DNA of 64,000 nt from an uncultured Chryseobacterium sp. (GTDB lineage Bacteria; Bacteroidota; Bacteroidia; Flavobacteriales; Weeksellaceae). Positions 29,388 to 40,313 of this stretch are shown in pieces. The position numbers and the translations under genes were made by a program. Under the pieces are notes generated by a model. It searched no databases. It was not told the DNA's origin and worked only from the letters and a program-made list of their open reading frames with translations. Numbering within the stretch: the first letter of the stretch is position 1; every line of letters starts with the position of its first letter. The stretch is from contig CAJYLO010000002.1 of NCBI GenBank assembly GCA_913776245.1, forward strand, positions 1 to 64,000, given 5' to 3'.

Positions 29388-30176
29388 TTGGACTTATCAT
29401 TGAGAACCGTAACGGTTACCAGATATATTTTGCCGTTGCGCGAAGGCGGATCTTTGCCGGCTCTTGCCGAGGCGGATGATGACTTCAAGTATGTGCTGAA
29501 ATTCCGTGGTGCTGGTCACGGCGTGAAGGCACTGATTTCTGAACTGATCGGCGGAAAAATCGCACAGGTTTTGGGTTTCCGGATTCCTGAACTGGTTTTT
29601 GCCCATCTTTCCGAAGATTTTGGAAGAAGTGAAGCTGATGAAGAAATCCAGGATCTTCTGAAAGCAAGCTGCGGACTGAATCTTGCGCTTCATTATCTTT
29701 CCGGAGCCATTACTTATGATCCCGGCGCGGTGAAAATTGACTCCAAACTGTCTTCTGAAATCGTATGGCTGGATGCTTTTCTTACGAATATTGACCGGAC
29801 ATTCCGCAATACGAATATGCTGATCTGGCATAAGGAACTCTGGCTGATTGACAATGGTGCATCCCTGTATTTCCATCATTCCTGGGACAACTGGGAAAAG
29901 AATGCGGTAAGTCCTTTCGTAATGATAAAAGACCACGTTTTGCTTCCACAGGCTTCTGAACTGGACGAGGTAAATGCGAGATTCAAATCCATTCTTACAC
30001 CAGAAATACTGCGAGAAATTGTAGAACTGATTCCAACCGACTGGCTCAATTGGAACGATACCGACTTGTCACCGGAAGAAATCAAAGAGGTATATTTCCA
30101 ATTTCTTTCGATAAGACTGGAACATTCTGATAACTTTTTAAATGAAGCGAAAAATGCAAGAGCCAAAGTTATATGA
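29388..30176 (+). CDS. HipA-like kinase-fold protein
   Basis: EADDDFKYVLKFRGAGHGVKALISELIGGKIAQVLGFRIPEL; WLDAFLTNIDRTFRNTNMLIWHKELWLIDNGASLYFHH. Confidence 0.78.
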   Translation: MDLSLRTVTVTRYILPLREGGSLPALAEADDDFKYVLKFRGAGHGVKALISELIGGKIAQVLGFRIPELVFAHLSEDFGRSEADEEIQDLLKASCGLNLALHYLSGAITYDPGAVKIDSKLSSEIVWLDAFLTNIDRTFRNTNMLIWHKELWLIDNGASLYFHHSWDNWEKNAVSPFVMIKDHVLLPQASELDEVNARFKSILTPEILREIVELIPTDWLNWNDTDLSPEEIKEVYFQFLSIRLEHSDNFLNEAKNARAKVI

Positions 30177-30537
30177 ATATGCGGTAATCCGCCTGGTTCC
30201 GAAACCTGAGCGTGAAGAGTTCTTCAACGTTGGATTAATTATGTTTTCAAAGAAAGAAAAATTCATCAAGGTGAAGATTCATCTATGTGAGGAAAAATTC
30301 CGGGTGATTCATTCTAAAATCGAGTTTGATGAAGTAGAGAAACACCTGGAATCCTTCGTTAATATTGCCAAAGGTGACAAATCAGCCGGTTCTATTGCCC
30401 AGCTGGATATTCCGGAACGTTTCCGCTGGCTGACAGCCGTGAAAAGCTCGATCATTCAAACGTCCAGACCGCATCCCGGAGCAAGCCGAGACCTGGAGAA
30501 AACGTTTGACCGATTATTTGAAGAGTTGGTAATGTAA
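30154..30537 (+). CDS. DUF3037-like protein
   Basis: LYEYAVIRLVPKPEREEFFNVGLIMFSKKEKFIKVK; overlaps the HipA-like gene. Confidence 0.78.
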   Translation: MQEPKLYEYAVIRLVPKPEREEFFNVGLIMFSKKEKFIKVKIHLCEEKFRVIHSKIEFDEVEKHLESFVNIAKGDKSAGSIAQLDIPERFRWLTAVKSSIIQTSRPHPGASRDLEKTFDRLFEELVM

Positions 30538-30538
30538 A

Positions 30539-30895
30539 TTATTCTCTGTGAACCAAATCCATTGAAAAAGCCGGCAGACAGATAGCAATATACTCACAAG
30601 GTTCATTGAACGGATTAGAATAGCGTACTCTTGCCCCTTTTTCAATCAAAATACTTTGGCCTTTTTCCAGAATCACTGAATCGCCATCGATCTCGAAATG
30701 TTTTTTACCGGAAATGATTAATGTAAATTCATCAAACTCGGGCGTCTGATGCGGCTCGCTCCAGTCAGGCGGTGCCACCATATGCGCAATAGAGATATCT
30801 GAATTCCGGGTCGAGTTCCCCCAATGTTCTTCAATCAGCTTTCCATCGGTGGTTGGAACAACAAAAGGATTGGCTTGTATTCTGTATTTTTTCAT
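30539..30895 (-). CDS. cupin domain protein
   Basis: DWSEPHQTPEFDEFTLIISGKKHFEIDGDSVILEKGQSILIEKGARVRYSNP. Confidence 0.85.
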   Translation of the reverse strand: MKKYRIQANPFVVPTTDGKLIEEHWGNSTRNSDISIAHMVAPPDWSEPHQTPEFDEFTLIISGKKHFEIDGDSVILEKGQSILIEKGARVRYSNPFNEPCEYIAICLPAFSMDLVHRE

Positions 30896-30928
30896 TTAGA
30901 TTTTTTTATCAGAATCAAATTTAATAAT

Positions 30929-31438
30929 CTATTTCCGGATTTCATAAACAACATTCAGTTTTTCCGGCTCACCGAAATAGGCGACGTTGATTTCATCTAC
31001 TTTTTTCGCTCCAAGCTTTTCCATTGCTTTCTGGGAACGGATATTATCTTTACCAACGTGAAAATTAACCTTATCCACGAACTGAAAAATATAATCCAGC
31101 ATCAGTTTTTTGACCTGAGGATTCAGTTTTGAGCCCCAAAATTTTCTTGCATAAAAAGTATAACCAATGAAAATCGAACTGTCTTCCAGATTATAATCAT
31201 AGAATCTGGTGCTGCCTACTATTTCGCCCGTATTTTTTTCAACAATTTTGAACGCACCTTTACTTTCCATTGCTCCTTTGAAAAAATTTTGGAAAACCTC
31301 TCTTTTATAGCGGTCTTTATTCGGATGCTGTTCCCAGATCTTCGGGTCAGAAGCTACAGAAAATAAGGATTCAAAATCGTTTTCTTCCAAAGGAATTAAT
31401 TTAACAAAGTCGTTTTCTAAAATTGGCTGGATATTCAT
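30929..31438 (-). CDS. GNAT family N-acetyltransferase (RimJ/RimL-like)
   Basis: GSTRFYDYN...GYTFYARKFWGSKLNPQVKKLMLDYIFQ. Confidence 0.85.
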   Translation of the reverse strand: MNIQPILENDFVKLIPLEENDFESLFSVASDPKIWEQHPNKDRYKREVFQNFFKGAMESKGAFKIVEKNTGEIVGSTRFYDYNLEDSSIFIGYTFYARKFWGSKLNPQVKKLMLDYIFQFVDKVNFHVGKDNIRSQKAMEKLGAKKVDEINVAYFGEPEKLNVVYEIRK

Positions 31439-31525
31439 AGTTAATAGATGATATTTGATGTTTTTGAGTTCAAAATAAATTATAATCCTAAATCTGCAAC
31501 TTGGAACCTTGCAACCTGCGTATTA

Positions 31526-32569
31526 TTAAAACAAAATCGATTTTTCCAGCTCCAACAGTTTTTGTTTCCGCCAGATTCCGCCGCCGTAACCTGTTAAAGT
31601 ACCGTTAGTTCCGATAACCCTGTGACAAGGAATAATGATTGAAATTTTATTAAGACCGTTCGCATTCGCAACCGCCCTCACCGCTTTCGGATTTCCGAGA
31701 ATATCAGCCTGTTGCGCGTAACTTCTGGTAGTTCCGTAAGGAATCGTTCTCAGGATTTCCCACACTTTTTTCTGAAAATCTGTCCCAACCGGTGAAAGCG
31801 GAACCGTGAAATCCAGTCTTTTCCCTTCAAAATATTCGTCCAATTCTTTTTCCAAAATCCTGAAATGAGGATTTTCGCCCTGCACAATATTGGCTTTGAA
31901 AAATCTTGAAATCTCTTCCAGTTCTTTGGTTAGCGATTTTCTGTCGGAGAATTCCAGCATACAGATTCCGTTCTCATTCGCACAGGCAATCATAGTTCCG
32001 AGCGGTGTTTCGATTCTTTTAAGGTCAACGATTTTTTCCATTTTTGAGTTTTTAGGAGAAGCTCCGATAATTGATTTGAAACTGTCATTGAAACCGCTCA
32101 AACTTTCATAACCGTTTTCCAAAGCTACATCCAGAACATTTTCACCTTGCTGAAGCTTTTTAAAAGCCGAATTAATTTTAAACATTCTTTGGAAAGCGTG
32201 GAAAGTCATCCCGTGATGTTTCAGAAACCAGCGTTTTACTGTAATCGGCTGTAGTCCTCTCTCAACCAAATCAATATCTTTGAATTTTAATACCGGATTT
32301 TCCGATAATTCATTCATCAGTTTCAGAATTTCTTCCGGAGTTTCATCCGGATTTTCTAATGGCTTGCAGACTTTGCAAGGTCTGTAACCTTTCTGGATTG
32401 CATCTTTTGTGTTACCAAAAAACTCAACGTTCTCAGGCTTTGGTTTTCTTGCCGTACAAGTCGGACGGCAGAAAATCCCTGTCGTTTTCACGCCCATCCA
32501 AAAAACACCTTCGAATTCCGGATTTTTTTCAAAAGATGCCTGATACATTATTTCGCTGCTCAATTCCAT
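31526..32569 (-). CDS. ada: bifunctional Ada-type regulator/methylated-DNA cysteine methyltransferase
   Basis: Ada Zn motif (GIFCRPTCTARKPK...CKVC), AraC-type HTH, and IIIPCHRVIGTNGTLTGYGGG active site. Confidence 0.92.
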   Translation of the reverse strand: MELSSEIMYQASFEKNPEFEGVFWMGVKTTGIFCRPTCTARKPKPENVEFFGNTKDAIQKGYRPCKVCKPLENPDETPEEILKLMNELSENPVLKFKDIDLVERGLQPITVKRWFLKHHGMTFHAFQRMFKINSAFKKLQQGENVLDVALENGYESLSGFNDSFKSIIGASPKNSKMEKIVDLKRIETPLGTMIACANENGICMLEFSDRKSLTKELEEISRFFKANIVQGENPHFRILEKELDEYFEGKRLDFTVPLSPVGTDFQKKVWEILRTIPYGTTRSYAQQADILGNPKAVRAVANANGLNKISIIIPCHRVIGTNGTLTGYGGGIWRKQKLLELEKSILF

Positions 32570-32659
32570 AACTGTTGTCTGAATGATACAAATTTAGTTG
32601 TTTTCCAAGGCAACCGGCAACCGAAAAATGAACAGGCATTTTTTCTTTGTCCAGATTAA

Positions 32660-34288
32660 ATGAAATATTTATCTTCCAAAACAGAAAATCAACAGTTTAT
32701 GGATAAGAGAAAACTTCGTGAATCAATTTTCAGACATCTGGACGGTATCGTTACTGCGCCGGTCATTTCTGCTTTGTCGAAGAAAAAAGTATTGGATTTT
32801 TTATTAACCAATGATTGTCTGGAACTTTCCGAAATCAATGAAAAATTTGAAGCTAATGAAGGTTATCTGAATGTGGCGTTGCGTGTTTTGGCTTCTCAGG
32901 GTTTCCTGAATTATGATTTGAATAATGAGTCCAATATTGTCAGAATTTTAAAAAATAATAAAACCGAAGAAGCATTTTCTCATCAGAATACTTATGTTGA
33001 TTTAGCCGAATTTCTGGCAGATTTCGATGTTATTAATTCCAAAGAACTGACTGAAAATCTCTGTAAAAAATGGATTCAGCTATTTGAGAAATACAAATCG
33101 TTTTTGAATGAAAATGTGGAAGAATCGACCTTAAATTATCAGATCCAAAAACATATCGAAGGGGCTTTGGTTGGACCAATCATCATCAAACTTGGGATGA
33201 GCGGAATGTTTCATAAATACTTTATGGAAGCGAGTTTCAGCGCGGAAGAATTTCATAAAAACCCGGAATATTTCGGGAAAATATTGGATTACCTTTCCGA
33301 ACTCGGCTGGTTTTCCAAGAAAGGGAAAAATTTCCAGTTCACGGAAACAGGATTATTCTTTGCAAGACGAGCAACGGCGTACGGCGTGACGGTTTCTTAC
33401 CTTCCGATGTTTGCCAAGCTGGACCAATTGATCTTCGGAAAAGCATCTGAAATAAGAGAAATCGAAGATGGTGAGGACGAGATCCACGTGAACCGCGAAA
33501 TGAATGTCTGGGGAAGCGGTGGCGCGCATCTGACCTATTTTAAAGTCATTGACGAATTCATTATCGAGATTTTCAACCGCCCGCTGAACGAACAACCAAA
33601 AGGAATTCTGGATATGGGTTGCGGAAACGGAGCGCTCCTGCAACATCTTTATGAGATCATCGAAAGACAGACTTTGCGGGGTAAACATCTGGAAGAATAT
33701 CCGTTGTTCCTGGTTGGCGCAGATTATAATCAGGCGGCACTCAAAGTGACAAGAGCTAATCTGATTAAAAATGACATCTGGGCCAAAGTAATTTGGGGTG
33801 ACATCGGAAACCCGAAACAGCTGGCGGAAGATCTGCAATCGGATTATAATATTGAACTCGGTGATTTGCTTAATATCCGAACATTCCTCGACCACAACAG
33901 GATTTGGGAAGAGGTTTTGGACATTAATTCTGACAGAATCAGCACATCAACGGGCGCTTTTGCGTTCCGCGGAAAACGGTTATCCAACAAAGATGTGGAA
34001 GAAAATCTTTTAAATCATCTCAAAAAATGGGCGCCTTATGTAGAAAAATTCGGATTGCTTTTGATCGAATTACACACGCTTTCGCCGGAAATCACGTCAA
34101 AAAACCTGGGATTAACCGCAGCGACAGCTTATGACGCAACGCACGGATTTTCTGATCAATATATTGTGGAAGTGGATGTGTTTCACAGAATTTGTAAAGA
34201 ATCCGGTTTGGAACCAGACACGAATCTTTTCAAGAAATTCCCGGATTCTGAATTAGCGACGGTGAGCATCAATCTACTGAAGAAGTAA
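32660..34288 (+). CDS. class I SAM-dependent methyltransferase with N-terminal winged-helix-like region
   Basis: GILDMGCGNGALLQHLYEII motif I; repeated EINEKFEANEGYLNVALRVL-type segment. Confidence 0.78.
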   Translation: MKYLSSKTENQQFMDKRKLRESIFRHLDGIVTAPVISALSKKKVLDFLLTNDCLELSEINEKFEANEGYLNVALRVLASQGFLNYDLNNESNIVRILKNNKTEEAFSHQNTYVDLAEFLADFDVINSKELTENLCKKWIQLFEKYKSFLNENVEESTLNYQIQKHIEGALVGPIIIKLGMSGMFHKYFMEASFSAEEFHKNPEYFGKILDYLSELGWFSKKGKNFQFTETGLFFARRATAYGVTVSYLPMFAKLDQLIFGKASEIREIEDGEDEIHVNREMNVWGSGGAHLTYFKVIDEFIIEIFNRPLNEQPKGILDMGCGNGALLQHLYEIIERQTLRGKHLEEYPLFLVGADYNQAALKVTRANLIKNDIWAKVIWGDIGNPKQLAEDLQSDYNIELGDLLNIRTFLDHNRIWEEVLDINSDRISTSTGAFAFRGKRLSNKDVEENLLNHLKKWAPYVEKFGLLLIELHTLSPEITSKNLGLTAATAYDATHGFSDQYIVEVDVFHRICKESGLEPDTNLFKKFPDSELATVSINLLKK

Positions 34289-34353
34289 TGAATTTCTTAC
34301 ATATTGAACATATAATTAAATAAAAAAAACATAATGTTCAATCCGAGAGCGTA

Positions 34354-34968
34354 TCAAATTATCTGATTTAAAGCTCTTTCCGCTTGTTTGATATGCCTCA
34401 GATTATGGTAAATCACGAACCGGAATGTATCGCCCAGTTTCAGTCTGATGAATTTGGAAATGCTGATTGAAGTTTTTGTATTTTCCAGATCAACCGTTTT
34501 TGCTTTTTCCAGAAGTCCAAGGATTTTGTTTTGCTGATTGATGAATTCGCTGATAACAGAATTATCCAGCTTTTTATGGATTGGATTAGAAACCTTGAGC
34601 GTTTTCATCTTGTTGAGTTTCTTTTTCGGAAGCATCATATTGGCAAAATAATTTCCCAGAAATCCGCTCCTGAATTCATTTTTATTGGATTTAAATCGAC
34701 TTTCTTCGATTCGGCTTTCTATCTCCGGAAGATAAAACCGGCCATAAAAATTAAGATGTTCCAGGCATTCTAAGATGCTCCAGCTGTTTTCGGAACTTCG
34801 GAAATTTAACGTTTCATTATTTTGATTGAGTAATGAATCAGTAAATACAATGTTATTTATCGTAATGGTTTTGAGTTCATTAAGTAATTGATCGACCGGA
34901 ATTTTCATTATCATAAAATTTTTACAAAAGTCTGAAAACCCGTTTACAAAAATATTGACTGAGGTCAA
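34354..34968 (-). CDS. DinB-like protein
   Basis: SWSILECLEHLNFYGRFYLPEIESRI...GDTFRFVIYHNLRHIKQAERAL. Confidence 0.82.
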   Translation of the reverse strand: MTSVNIFVNGFSDFCKNFMIMKIPVDQLLNELKTITINNIVFTDSLLNQNNETLNFRSSENSWSILECLEHLNFYGRFYLPEIESRIEESRFKSNKNEFRSGFLGNYFANMMLPKKKLNKMKTLKVSNPIHKKLDNSVISEFINQQNKILGLLEKAKTVDLENTKTSISISKFIRLKLGDTFRFVIYHNLRHIKQAERALNQII

Positions 34969-35492
34969 GATTTTTTCAATCTCGACAAGGTTTCGGGCGA
35001 CATCCTGAGATAATTGGCGATATATTTATTGGGAATCTGCTGAAACAATTGCGGACTTCGTTTCAGAACTCTTTCGTACCGGATTTTCGGCGAACTGTAC
35101 AAAAGATCTTTCTCACGTTCAATCTGTTGCAACACAAGATCTTCCAGAATCGAACTCCAAAGTTTCAGATTGTCATTGCTGGAATTAATGAATTCATAAA
35201 AATCTTTTTTGGACGCCACTTTCACCGTCGAAGCTTTTAACGCCTGAATATAAAATTCCGAAGGCTTGCCAGACAAAAACGAATCCAATGAAACAATGAT
35301 ATTTTCTTTATATCCAAAGCGAATAATCCGTTCTTCATTTTCATCTTCAATAAAAATCCGGATGCTCCCTTCTTGTACGAAATAGATATTGGTATCAATG
35401 CTTCCCGGAGTTTTGAGCAATTCATTCCGTTTCAGCGTTTTTGTGTTCCAATGTAAATTCTGTAACAAAATCTGAATCATAGTTAATAACAA
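34965..35492 (-). CDS. Crp/Fnr family regulator (cNMP-binding domain)
   Basis: IYFVQEGSIRIFIEDENEERIIRFGYKENIIVSLDSFLSGKPS; C-terminal YLRMSPETLSRL. Confidence 0.85.
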   Translation of the reverse strand: MLLTMIQILLQNLHWNTKTLKRNELLKTPGSIDTNIYFVQEGSIRIFIEDENEERIIRFGYKENIIVSLDSFLSGKPSEFYIQALKASTVKVASKKDFYEFINSSNDNLKLWSSILEDLVLQQIEREKDLLYSSPKIRYERVLKRSPQLFQQIPNKYIANYLRMSPETLSRLKKS

Positions 35493-35527
35493 AAAATAAA
35501 CCTCAAAAATGAGGTTTTAATTTGAAT

Positions 35528-35830
35528 TTATTTGATGCTTTTGACCCTAATCATTCCTTTGTTTTCGTGGTACATCATACACATAATTTTGCCGTCTCTT
35601 TCCGGGCAGTCTTTAGTATGAACAAAAACAAGTGATACTTTTTCACCGTCTTTCTTATCATTCAGAAGATCCGAATTACATATCAAATAATCATTATTTT
35701 CTCCGATTCTAAGGTAAGTTCCCGTACAGTCTCTTACAATTGTACCTGACTGTTTACTATTGTTAACCGAAGCGCAGGAAAATAATAATGCTGCGAAAAT
35801 GACTGATAGGAAAAAGTTTGCTGATTTCAT
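35528..35830 (-). CDS. hypothetical lipoprotein
   Basis: Signal peptide with LLFSCASV lipobox. Confidence 0.65.
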   Translation of the reverse strand: MKSANFFLSVIFAALLFSCASVNNSKQSGTIVRDCTGTYLRIGENNDYLICNSDLLNDKKDGEKVSLVFVHTKDCPERDGKIMCMMYHENKGMIRVKSIK

Positions 35831-35888
35831 AATTTTTATTTGAAGTTAAAAGTACAATTTTTAATCAAACACTTTATAATGATTTTAT

Positions 35889-35896
35889 TAACTTTG
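35889..35896 (+). promoter_or_regulatory. -7 element TAACTTTG of the second TA module
   Basis: TAnnTTTG 16 bp before ATG 35913. Confidence 0.45.
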
Positions 35897-35912
35897 ATAA
35901 AAATCTATCACA

Positions 35913-36167
35913 ATGAGTTCTACAACATTACATACCATTACCGAAAAATTGAAAAATGAGCCTGAAGAGATTCTCAAGCAGGTTTTGGGATATCTGGATG
36001 GAATTTTGGAAAACAAAAAAGAGAAAAATTGGTTTCAGCATAATACGAATTATCAACTCACGGAACAACAGAAACGTGAATTAGACGCAATGGAAAATCT
36101 GACCGATGAAGATTTTATGCCTGCTGAAGAATTCCACAGAAATATGAAAGAAAAATATGGCTTTTAA
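35913..36167 (+). CDS. putative antitoxin (addiction module component-like)
   Basis: 84 aa protein overlapping a ParE/RelE-like toxin gene. Confidence 0.65.
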   Translation: MSSTTLHTITEKLKNEPEEILKQVLGYLDGILENKKEKNWFQHNTNYQLTEQQKRELDAMENLTDEDFMPAEEFHRNMKEKYGF

Positions 36168-36450
36168 AATAGAATATACACATCAAGCTGAAATTGATGT
36201 TGTAAAAGCTGTTGATTATTACATTGAAAAAGCGTCACCTAAAATTGCAAAATCATTTTATAGTAAGCTGATTGAAGCCGAAAAAACTTTAAAATCAATC
36301 TCTTTTTTTCAAAAAATCCACAATGATTTTCATAAACTACCATTGAAAATATTTCCTTATATTATCATTTACAAAGTAGATAAAGAAAACGAAATTATCA
36401 AGATTTTCAGAATCTTCCACACCTCACAAAATCCTGAAAAATATCCATAA
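36157..36450 (+). CDS. RelE/ParE family toxin
   Basis: KIEYTHQAEIDVVKAVDYYIEKASPKIAKSFYSKLIEA...YIIIYKVDKENEIIKIFRIFHTSQNP. Confidence 0.82.
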   Translation: MAFKIEYTHQAEIDVVKAVDYYIEKASPKIAKSFYSKLIEAEKTLKSISFFQKIHNDFHKLPLKIFPYIIIYKVDKENEIIKIFRIFHTSQNPEKYP

Positions 36451-36481
36451 AAAAACCGAAAGACACATCTTTCGGTTTTCA
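36451..36481. terminator. bidirectional intrinsic terminator
   Basis: AAAACCGAAAGA-CACA-TCTTTCGGTTTT between the toxin and carB. Confidence 0.8.
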
Positions 36482-36500
36482 TTTTTGTAAGGTCGGAAAA

Positions 36501-39500
36501 CTACATCGCCTCCATTTTAAACGTCATACTCTCAATCACTTTCAGAATTGCTTCCACAGTGTCCATTGAGGTCAGACAAGGAACACCGTTCTCCACGGAC
36601 ATTCTTCGGATCTGGAAACCGTCTCTTTCGGATTGTTTGCCTTTGGTCATTGTATTGACCACGTATTGCACTTTTCCTTTCTGGATCAGATCGATCAGGT
36701 TCACATCTTCTTCCCCGATTTTGTAACCGATTTTTGTCTGAATTCCTTTTTCTTCAAAGAATTTCGCCGTTCCTTCCGTTGCCCAGATTCGGAAACCTGC
36801 ATTGTTGAAACGCTTGGCCAGTTCTGATGCTTCTTCCTTGTCTGCATCTGCTACTGTGAAAAGAATAGCTCCGAAAGTCGGAACTTTTCTTCCGGCTCCG
36901 ATCAAGCCTTTGTACAAAGCCTTTTCCAGCGTCAGATCTTTACCCATCACTTCTCCGGTCGATTTCATTTCCGGTCCGAGGGAAATATCGACTTTTGTTA
37001 ACTTGCTGAAAGAGAAAACCGGAACTTTCACATAAACGCCTTCCTTGTTAGGAACCAATCCGGATTGATAACCTAAATCTTTCAATGACGATCCGAGAAT
37101 GGCTTTGGTTGCCAGATTTGCCATCGGAACATCTGTGATTTTCGATAAGAAAGGAACGGTTCTGGACGAACGTGGATTCACTTCGATGACGAAAACTTCG
37201 CCGTTGGAAATCACGTACTGGATATTCATTAATCCAATGACATTCAGACCTTTTGCTAATCTTATCGTATAATCTTCTAATGTTTTGATTTGAGTTTCCG
37301 TCAAAGTTTGAGGCGGATAAACTGCAATTGAATCTCCGGAGTGAACTCCAGCTCTTTCGATATGTTCCATAATTCCGGGGATCACCACCGTTTCGCCGTC
37401 AGAAATTGCATCCACTTCCACTTCTTTTCCGGTCAGGTAGCGGTCAATCAGAACCGGATGTTCCGGGCTGGCGTCCACCGCATTTTCCATATAGTGAGCA
37501 AGTTCTTTTTCAGAATAAACGATTTCCATTGCTCTTCCTCCCAACACATAACTTGGGCGAACCAAAACCGGATAACCGATTTCGTTGGCAATCACAATCG
37601 CTTCTTCTTTTGATGTCGAAGTTTTCCCCAATGGTTGTGGAATTCCCAAATCCTGAAGGGCTTTTTCAAATTTATCTCTGTTCTCTGCTCTGTCCAGATC
37701 TTCAAGAGAAGTTCCCAAAATCTGAACGCCGTGAGCCGCCAGTTTATCTGCCAGATTAATCGCTGTCTGGCCTCCGAACTGTACCACAACGCCTTTTGGC
37801 TTTTCGAGTTCGATGATGTTCATCACGTCTTCTTCCGCCAAAGGTTCGAAGTATAACTTATCCGAAATCGAGAAGTCTGTGGAAACCGTTTCCGGATTGG
37901 AGTTGATGATAATCGCCTCGTAACCCATCTGCTGAATCGCCCAAACCGAATGAACCGTCGCATAATCGAACTCAACGCCTTGTCCGATTCTGATGGGACC
38001 TGAACCCAAAACGATGATTTTCTCTTTTTCGGAAACGACGCTTTCATTCTCTTCTTCATAAGTTCCGTAGAAATAAGGCGTTTCCGATTCGAATTCAGCG
38101 GCACAAGTGTCCACCATTTTGTAAACCGGCATTATTCCGTTGTCTTTTCTGAAACGGAAGACTTCATTTTGAGTCGTTTCCCAAAGATGAGCGATATTCA
38201 AATCGGCGAAACCTAATTTCTTAGCTTCGAGAAGAATTTCTTTATTGAATTGATTGTCTTTGATTGTCGTTTCGAAATCAATCAGTTTTTTGATTTTCCA
38301 GATGAAGAATTTATCGATTTTGCTCCACTCTACAATCTGTTCCCAATCGTAACCTCTTCGCAAAGCATCGCCGATAATGAACAATCTTTCGTCATCACAA
38401 ACCCGGATTCTTCTTTCTATTTCTTCGTTTGTCAAAGCATCCGCTTGTTTTTTCTTTAATCCTAAATGACGGATTCCGGTTTCCAGAGAGCGGATGGCTT
38501 TCTGCAAAGACTCTTCGAAGTTTCTTCCGATGGCCATTACTTCGCCTGTCGCTTTCATCTGCGTTGACAATCTCCTGTCAGCTGTTTCAAATTTATCGAA
38601 AGGGAATCTCGGGAATTTCGTTACCACATAATCCAAAGCCGGCTCAAAACAAGCGTAAGACGTTCCTGTTACCGGGTTTTTGATTTCGTCCAATGTCAGA
38701 CCAACTGCAATTTTCGCCGCGATTTTTGCAATAGGGTAACCGGTTGCTTTACTCGCTAAAGCCGATGAACGCGAAACTCTCGGATTCACCTCGATGATAT
38801 AATAATTGAAAGAATGCGGGTCTAATGCCAACTGAACATTACATCCACCCTCAATTCCTAAAGCTCTGATGATTTTAAGGGAAGCATTTCTCAACAACTG
38901 ATATTCTCTGTCAGAAAGCGTCTGCGAAGGTGCCACCACAATAGAATCTCCTGTATGAACACCAACTGGGTCGATGTTTTCCATATTGCAGACCACGATG
39001 GCGTTGTCGTTGGAATCTCGCATTACTTCATATTCGATTTCTTTGAAACCAGCGATTGACCTTTCAATCAAGCATTGTGTTACCGGCGAATGTTTCAAGC
39101 CCAATTCAGCGATTTCACGAAGTTCAGTTTCGTTGGAAGCAATTCCACCTCCTGTTCCGCCCATTGTAAAGGCAGGACGGACAATCACAGGATAACCCAG
39201 ATTGTCAGCAAAATCCAAAGCGCCTTCAACAGTTGTTACGATATCAGACTCAGGAACCGGTTCGTTCAATTCACGCATCAATTCACGGAACAAATCTCTG
39301 TCTTCCGCCTGATTGATTGCGGAAAGTTTAGTTCCCAAAACTTCAACTTTGCATTCTTCAAGAATTCCAGATTTCTGTAATTCAACCGCCATATTCAGTC
39401 CAGTTTGTCCTCCCAAAGTCGGAAGAAGCGCATCCGGACGTTCTTTGCGAATGATTCTGGAAACGAATTCCAAAGAAATCGGTTCAATATAAACTTTGTC

Positions 39501-39680
39501 GGCAATCTCCACATCCGTCATTATCGTAGCAGGATTGGAATTGATCAAAATCACTTTGTAGCCTTCTTCCTTCAAAGAAAGGCAAGCCTGTGTTCCCGAA
39601 TAATCAAATTCCGCAGCCTGACCAATAATGATTGGACCTGAGCCGATTACTAAAATGGTTTGTATATCTTTTCTTTTCAT
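36501..39680 (-). CDS. carB: carbamoyl-phosphate synthase large subunit
   Basis: 1059 aa; two ATP-grasp halves ([19 protein letters not shown] and [21 protein letters not shown]). Confidence 0.98.
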   Translation of the reverse strand: MKRKDIQTILVIGSGPIIIGQAAEFDYSGTQACLSLKEEGYKVILINSNPATIMTDVEIADKVYIEPISLEFVSRIIRKERPDALLPTLGGQTGLNMAVELQKSGILEECKVEVLGTKLSAINQAEDRDLFRELMRELNEPVPESDIVTTVEGALDFADNLGYPVIVRPAFTMGGTGGGIASNETELREIAELGLKHSPVTQCLIERSIAGFKEIEYEVMRDSNDNAIVVCNMENIDPVGVHTGDSIVVAPSQTLSDREYQLLRNASLKIIRALGIEGGCNVQLALDPHSFNYYIIEVNPRVSRSSALASKATGYPIAKIAAKIAVGLTLDEIKNPVTGTSYACFEPALDYVVTKFPRFPFDKFETADRRLSTQMKATGEVMAIGRNFEESLQKAIRSLETGIRHLGLKKKQADALTNEEIERRIRVCDDERLFIIGDALRRGYDWEQIVEWSKIDKFFIWKIKKLIDFETTIKDNQFNKEILLEAKKLGFADLNIAHLWETTQNEVFRFRKDNGIMPVYKMVDTCAAEFESETPYFYGTYEEENESVVSEKEKIIVLGSGPIRIGQGVEFDYATVHSVWAIQQMGYEAIIINSNPETVSTDFSISDKLYFEPLAEEDVMNIIELEKPKGVVVQFGGQTAINLADKLAAHGVQILGTSLEDLDRAENRDKFEKALQDLGIPQPLGKTSTSKEEAIVIANEIGYPVLVRPSYVLGGRAMEIVYSEKELAHYMENAVDASPEHPVLIDRYLTGKEVEVDAISDGETVVIPGIMEHIERAGVHSGDSIAVYPPQTLTETQIKTLEDYTIRLAKGLNVIGLMNIQYVISNGEVFVIEVNPRSSRTVPFLSKITDVPMANLATKAILGSSLKDLGYQSGLVPNKEGVYVKVPVFSFSKLTKVDISLGPEMKSTGEVMGKDLTLEKALYKGLIGAGRKVPTFGAILFTVADADKEEASELAKRFNNAGFRIWATEGTAKFFEEKGIQTKIGYKIGEEDVNLIDLIQKGKVQYVVNTMTKGKQSERDGFQIRRMSVENGVPCLTSMDTVEAILKVIESMTFKMEAM

Positions 39681-39776
39681 TTTTACTTTTTTTTGTCCGA
39701 AGTCCGATGACAGAAGTCGGAAGATTTTTTATTTTATTTTTTGCGTTGCTTTGTCATTCTGAAAGAATCTCGACAA

Positions 39777-40313
39777 CTAATACTTTATCTTTATTTCTTT
39801 ATTATGCAGTTTATCCAATTCATAAATGATTCTGTCCGAAAGATTAAAATCAATTCCTTTTTCGATACAAACTTGTTTTAATTTTTGTAAATAATCAATA
39901 TAAAAATCAATCTGTTTTTCAACAGAAGAAAAATATTTTGGCATCTCCACACCATAAATAAATCGATAAACCCGTTGGTCAATAATCTGATAAATATTTG
40001 AATTTTTAAATCTCAAAATTGTGGAGGCCATTGCTAGCTGTATTCCTTTTGTTTTTAAAAGTTGGCTTAATATCGTAATTGTATGTTCTACATCCAGAAT
40101 TAAATTTTCTTTAGTTATTTTATTTAAAAGTGAAAGCGTTTTATCATCAAGAAGAGAATATCTATTCACTTTCCAAAGAACAATTTCATTAATAATGTCT
40201 TGGTTGAAATCAGTATCCAAATCATCCAATTTTGATGTGAGTTCAAGTTGATATTTATAATTTACATTTTGTAAATCATCGTTTGTAATTTCAATATCAA
40301 AAATTGTTTTCAT
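39777..40313 (-). CDS. helical, DNA-glycosylase (HhH-GPD)-like protein
   Basis: LLKTKGIQLAMASTILRFKNSNIYQIIDQRVYRFIYG resembles HhH-GPD-type helical core; no catalytic residue confirmed. Confidence 0.4.
   Translation of the reverse strand: MKTIFDIEITNDDLQNVNYKYQLELTSKLDDLDTDFNQDIINEIVLWKVNRYSLLDDKTLSLLNKITKENLILDVEHTITILSQLLKTKGIQLAMASTILRFKNSNIYQIIDQRVYRFIYGVEMPKYFSSVEKQIDFYIDYLQKLKQVCIEKGIDFNLSDRIIYELDKLHNKEIKIKY

Noticed and set aside
29397-29936. 179 aa minus-strand ORF
   Set aside because: Antisense to the HipA-like gene; no domain signal.
33353-33895. 180 aa minus-strand ORF
   Set aside because: Antisense to the methyltransferase gene.
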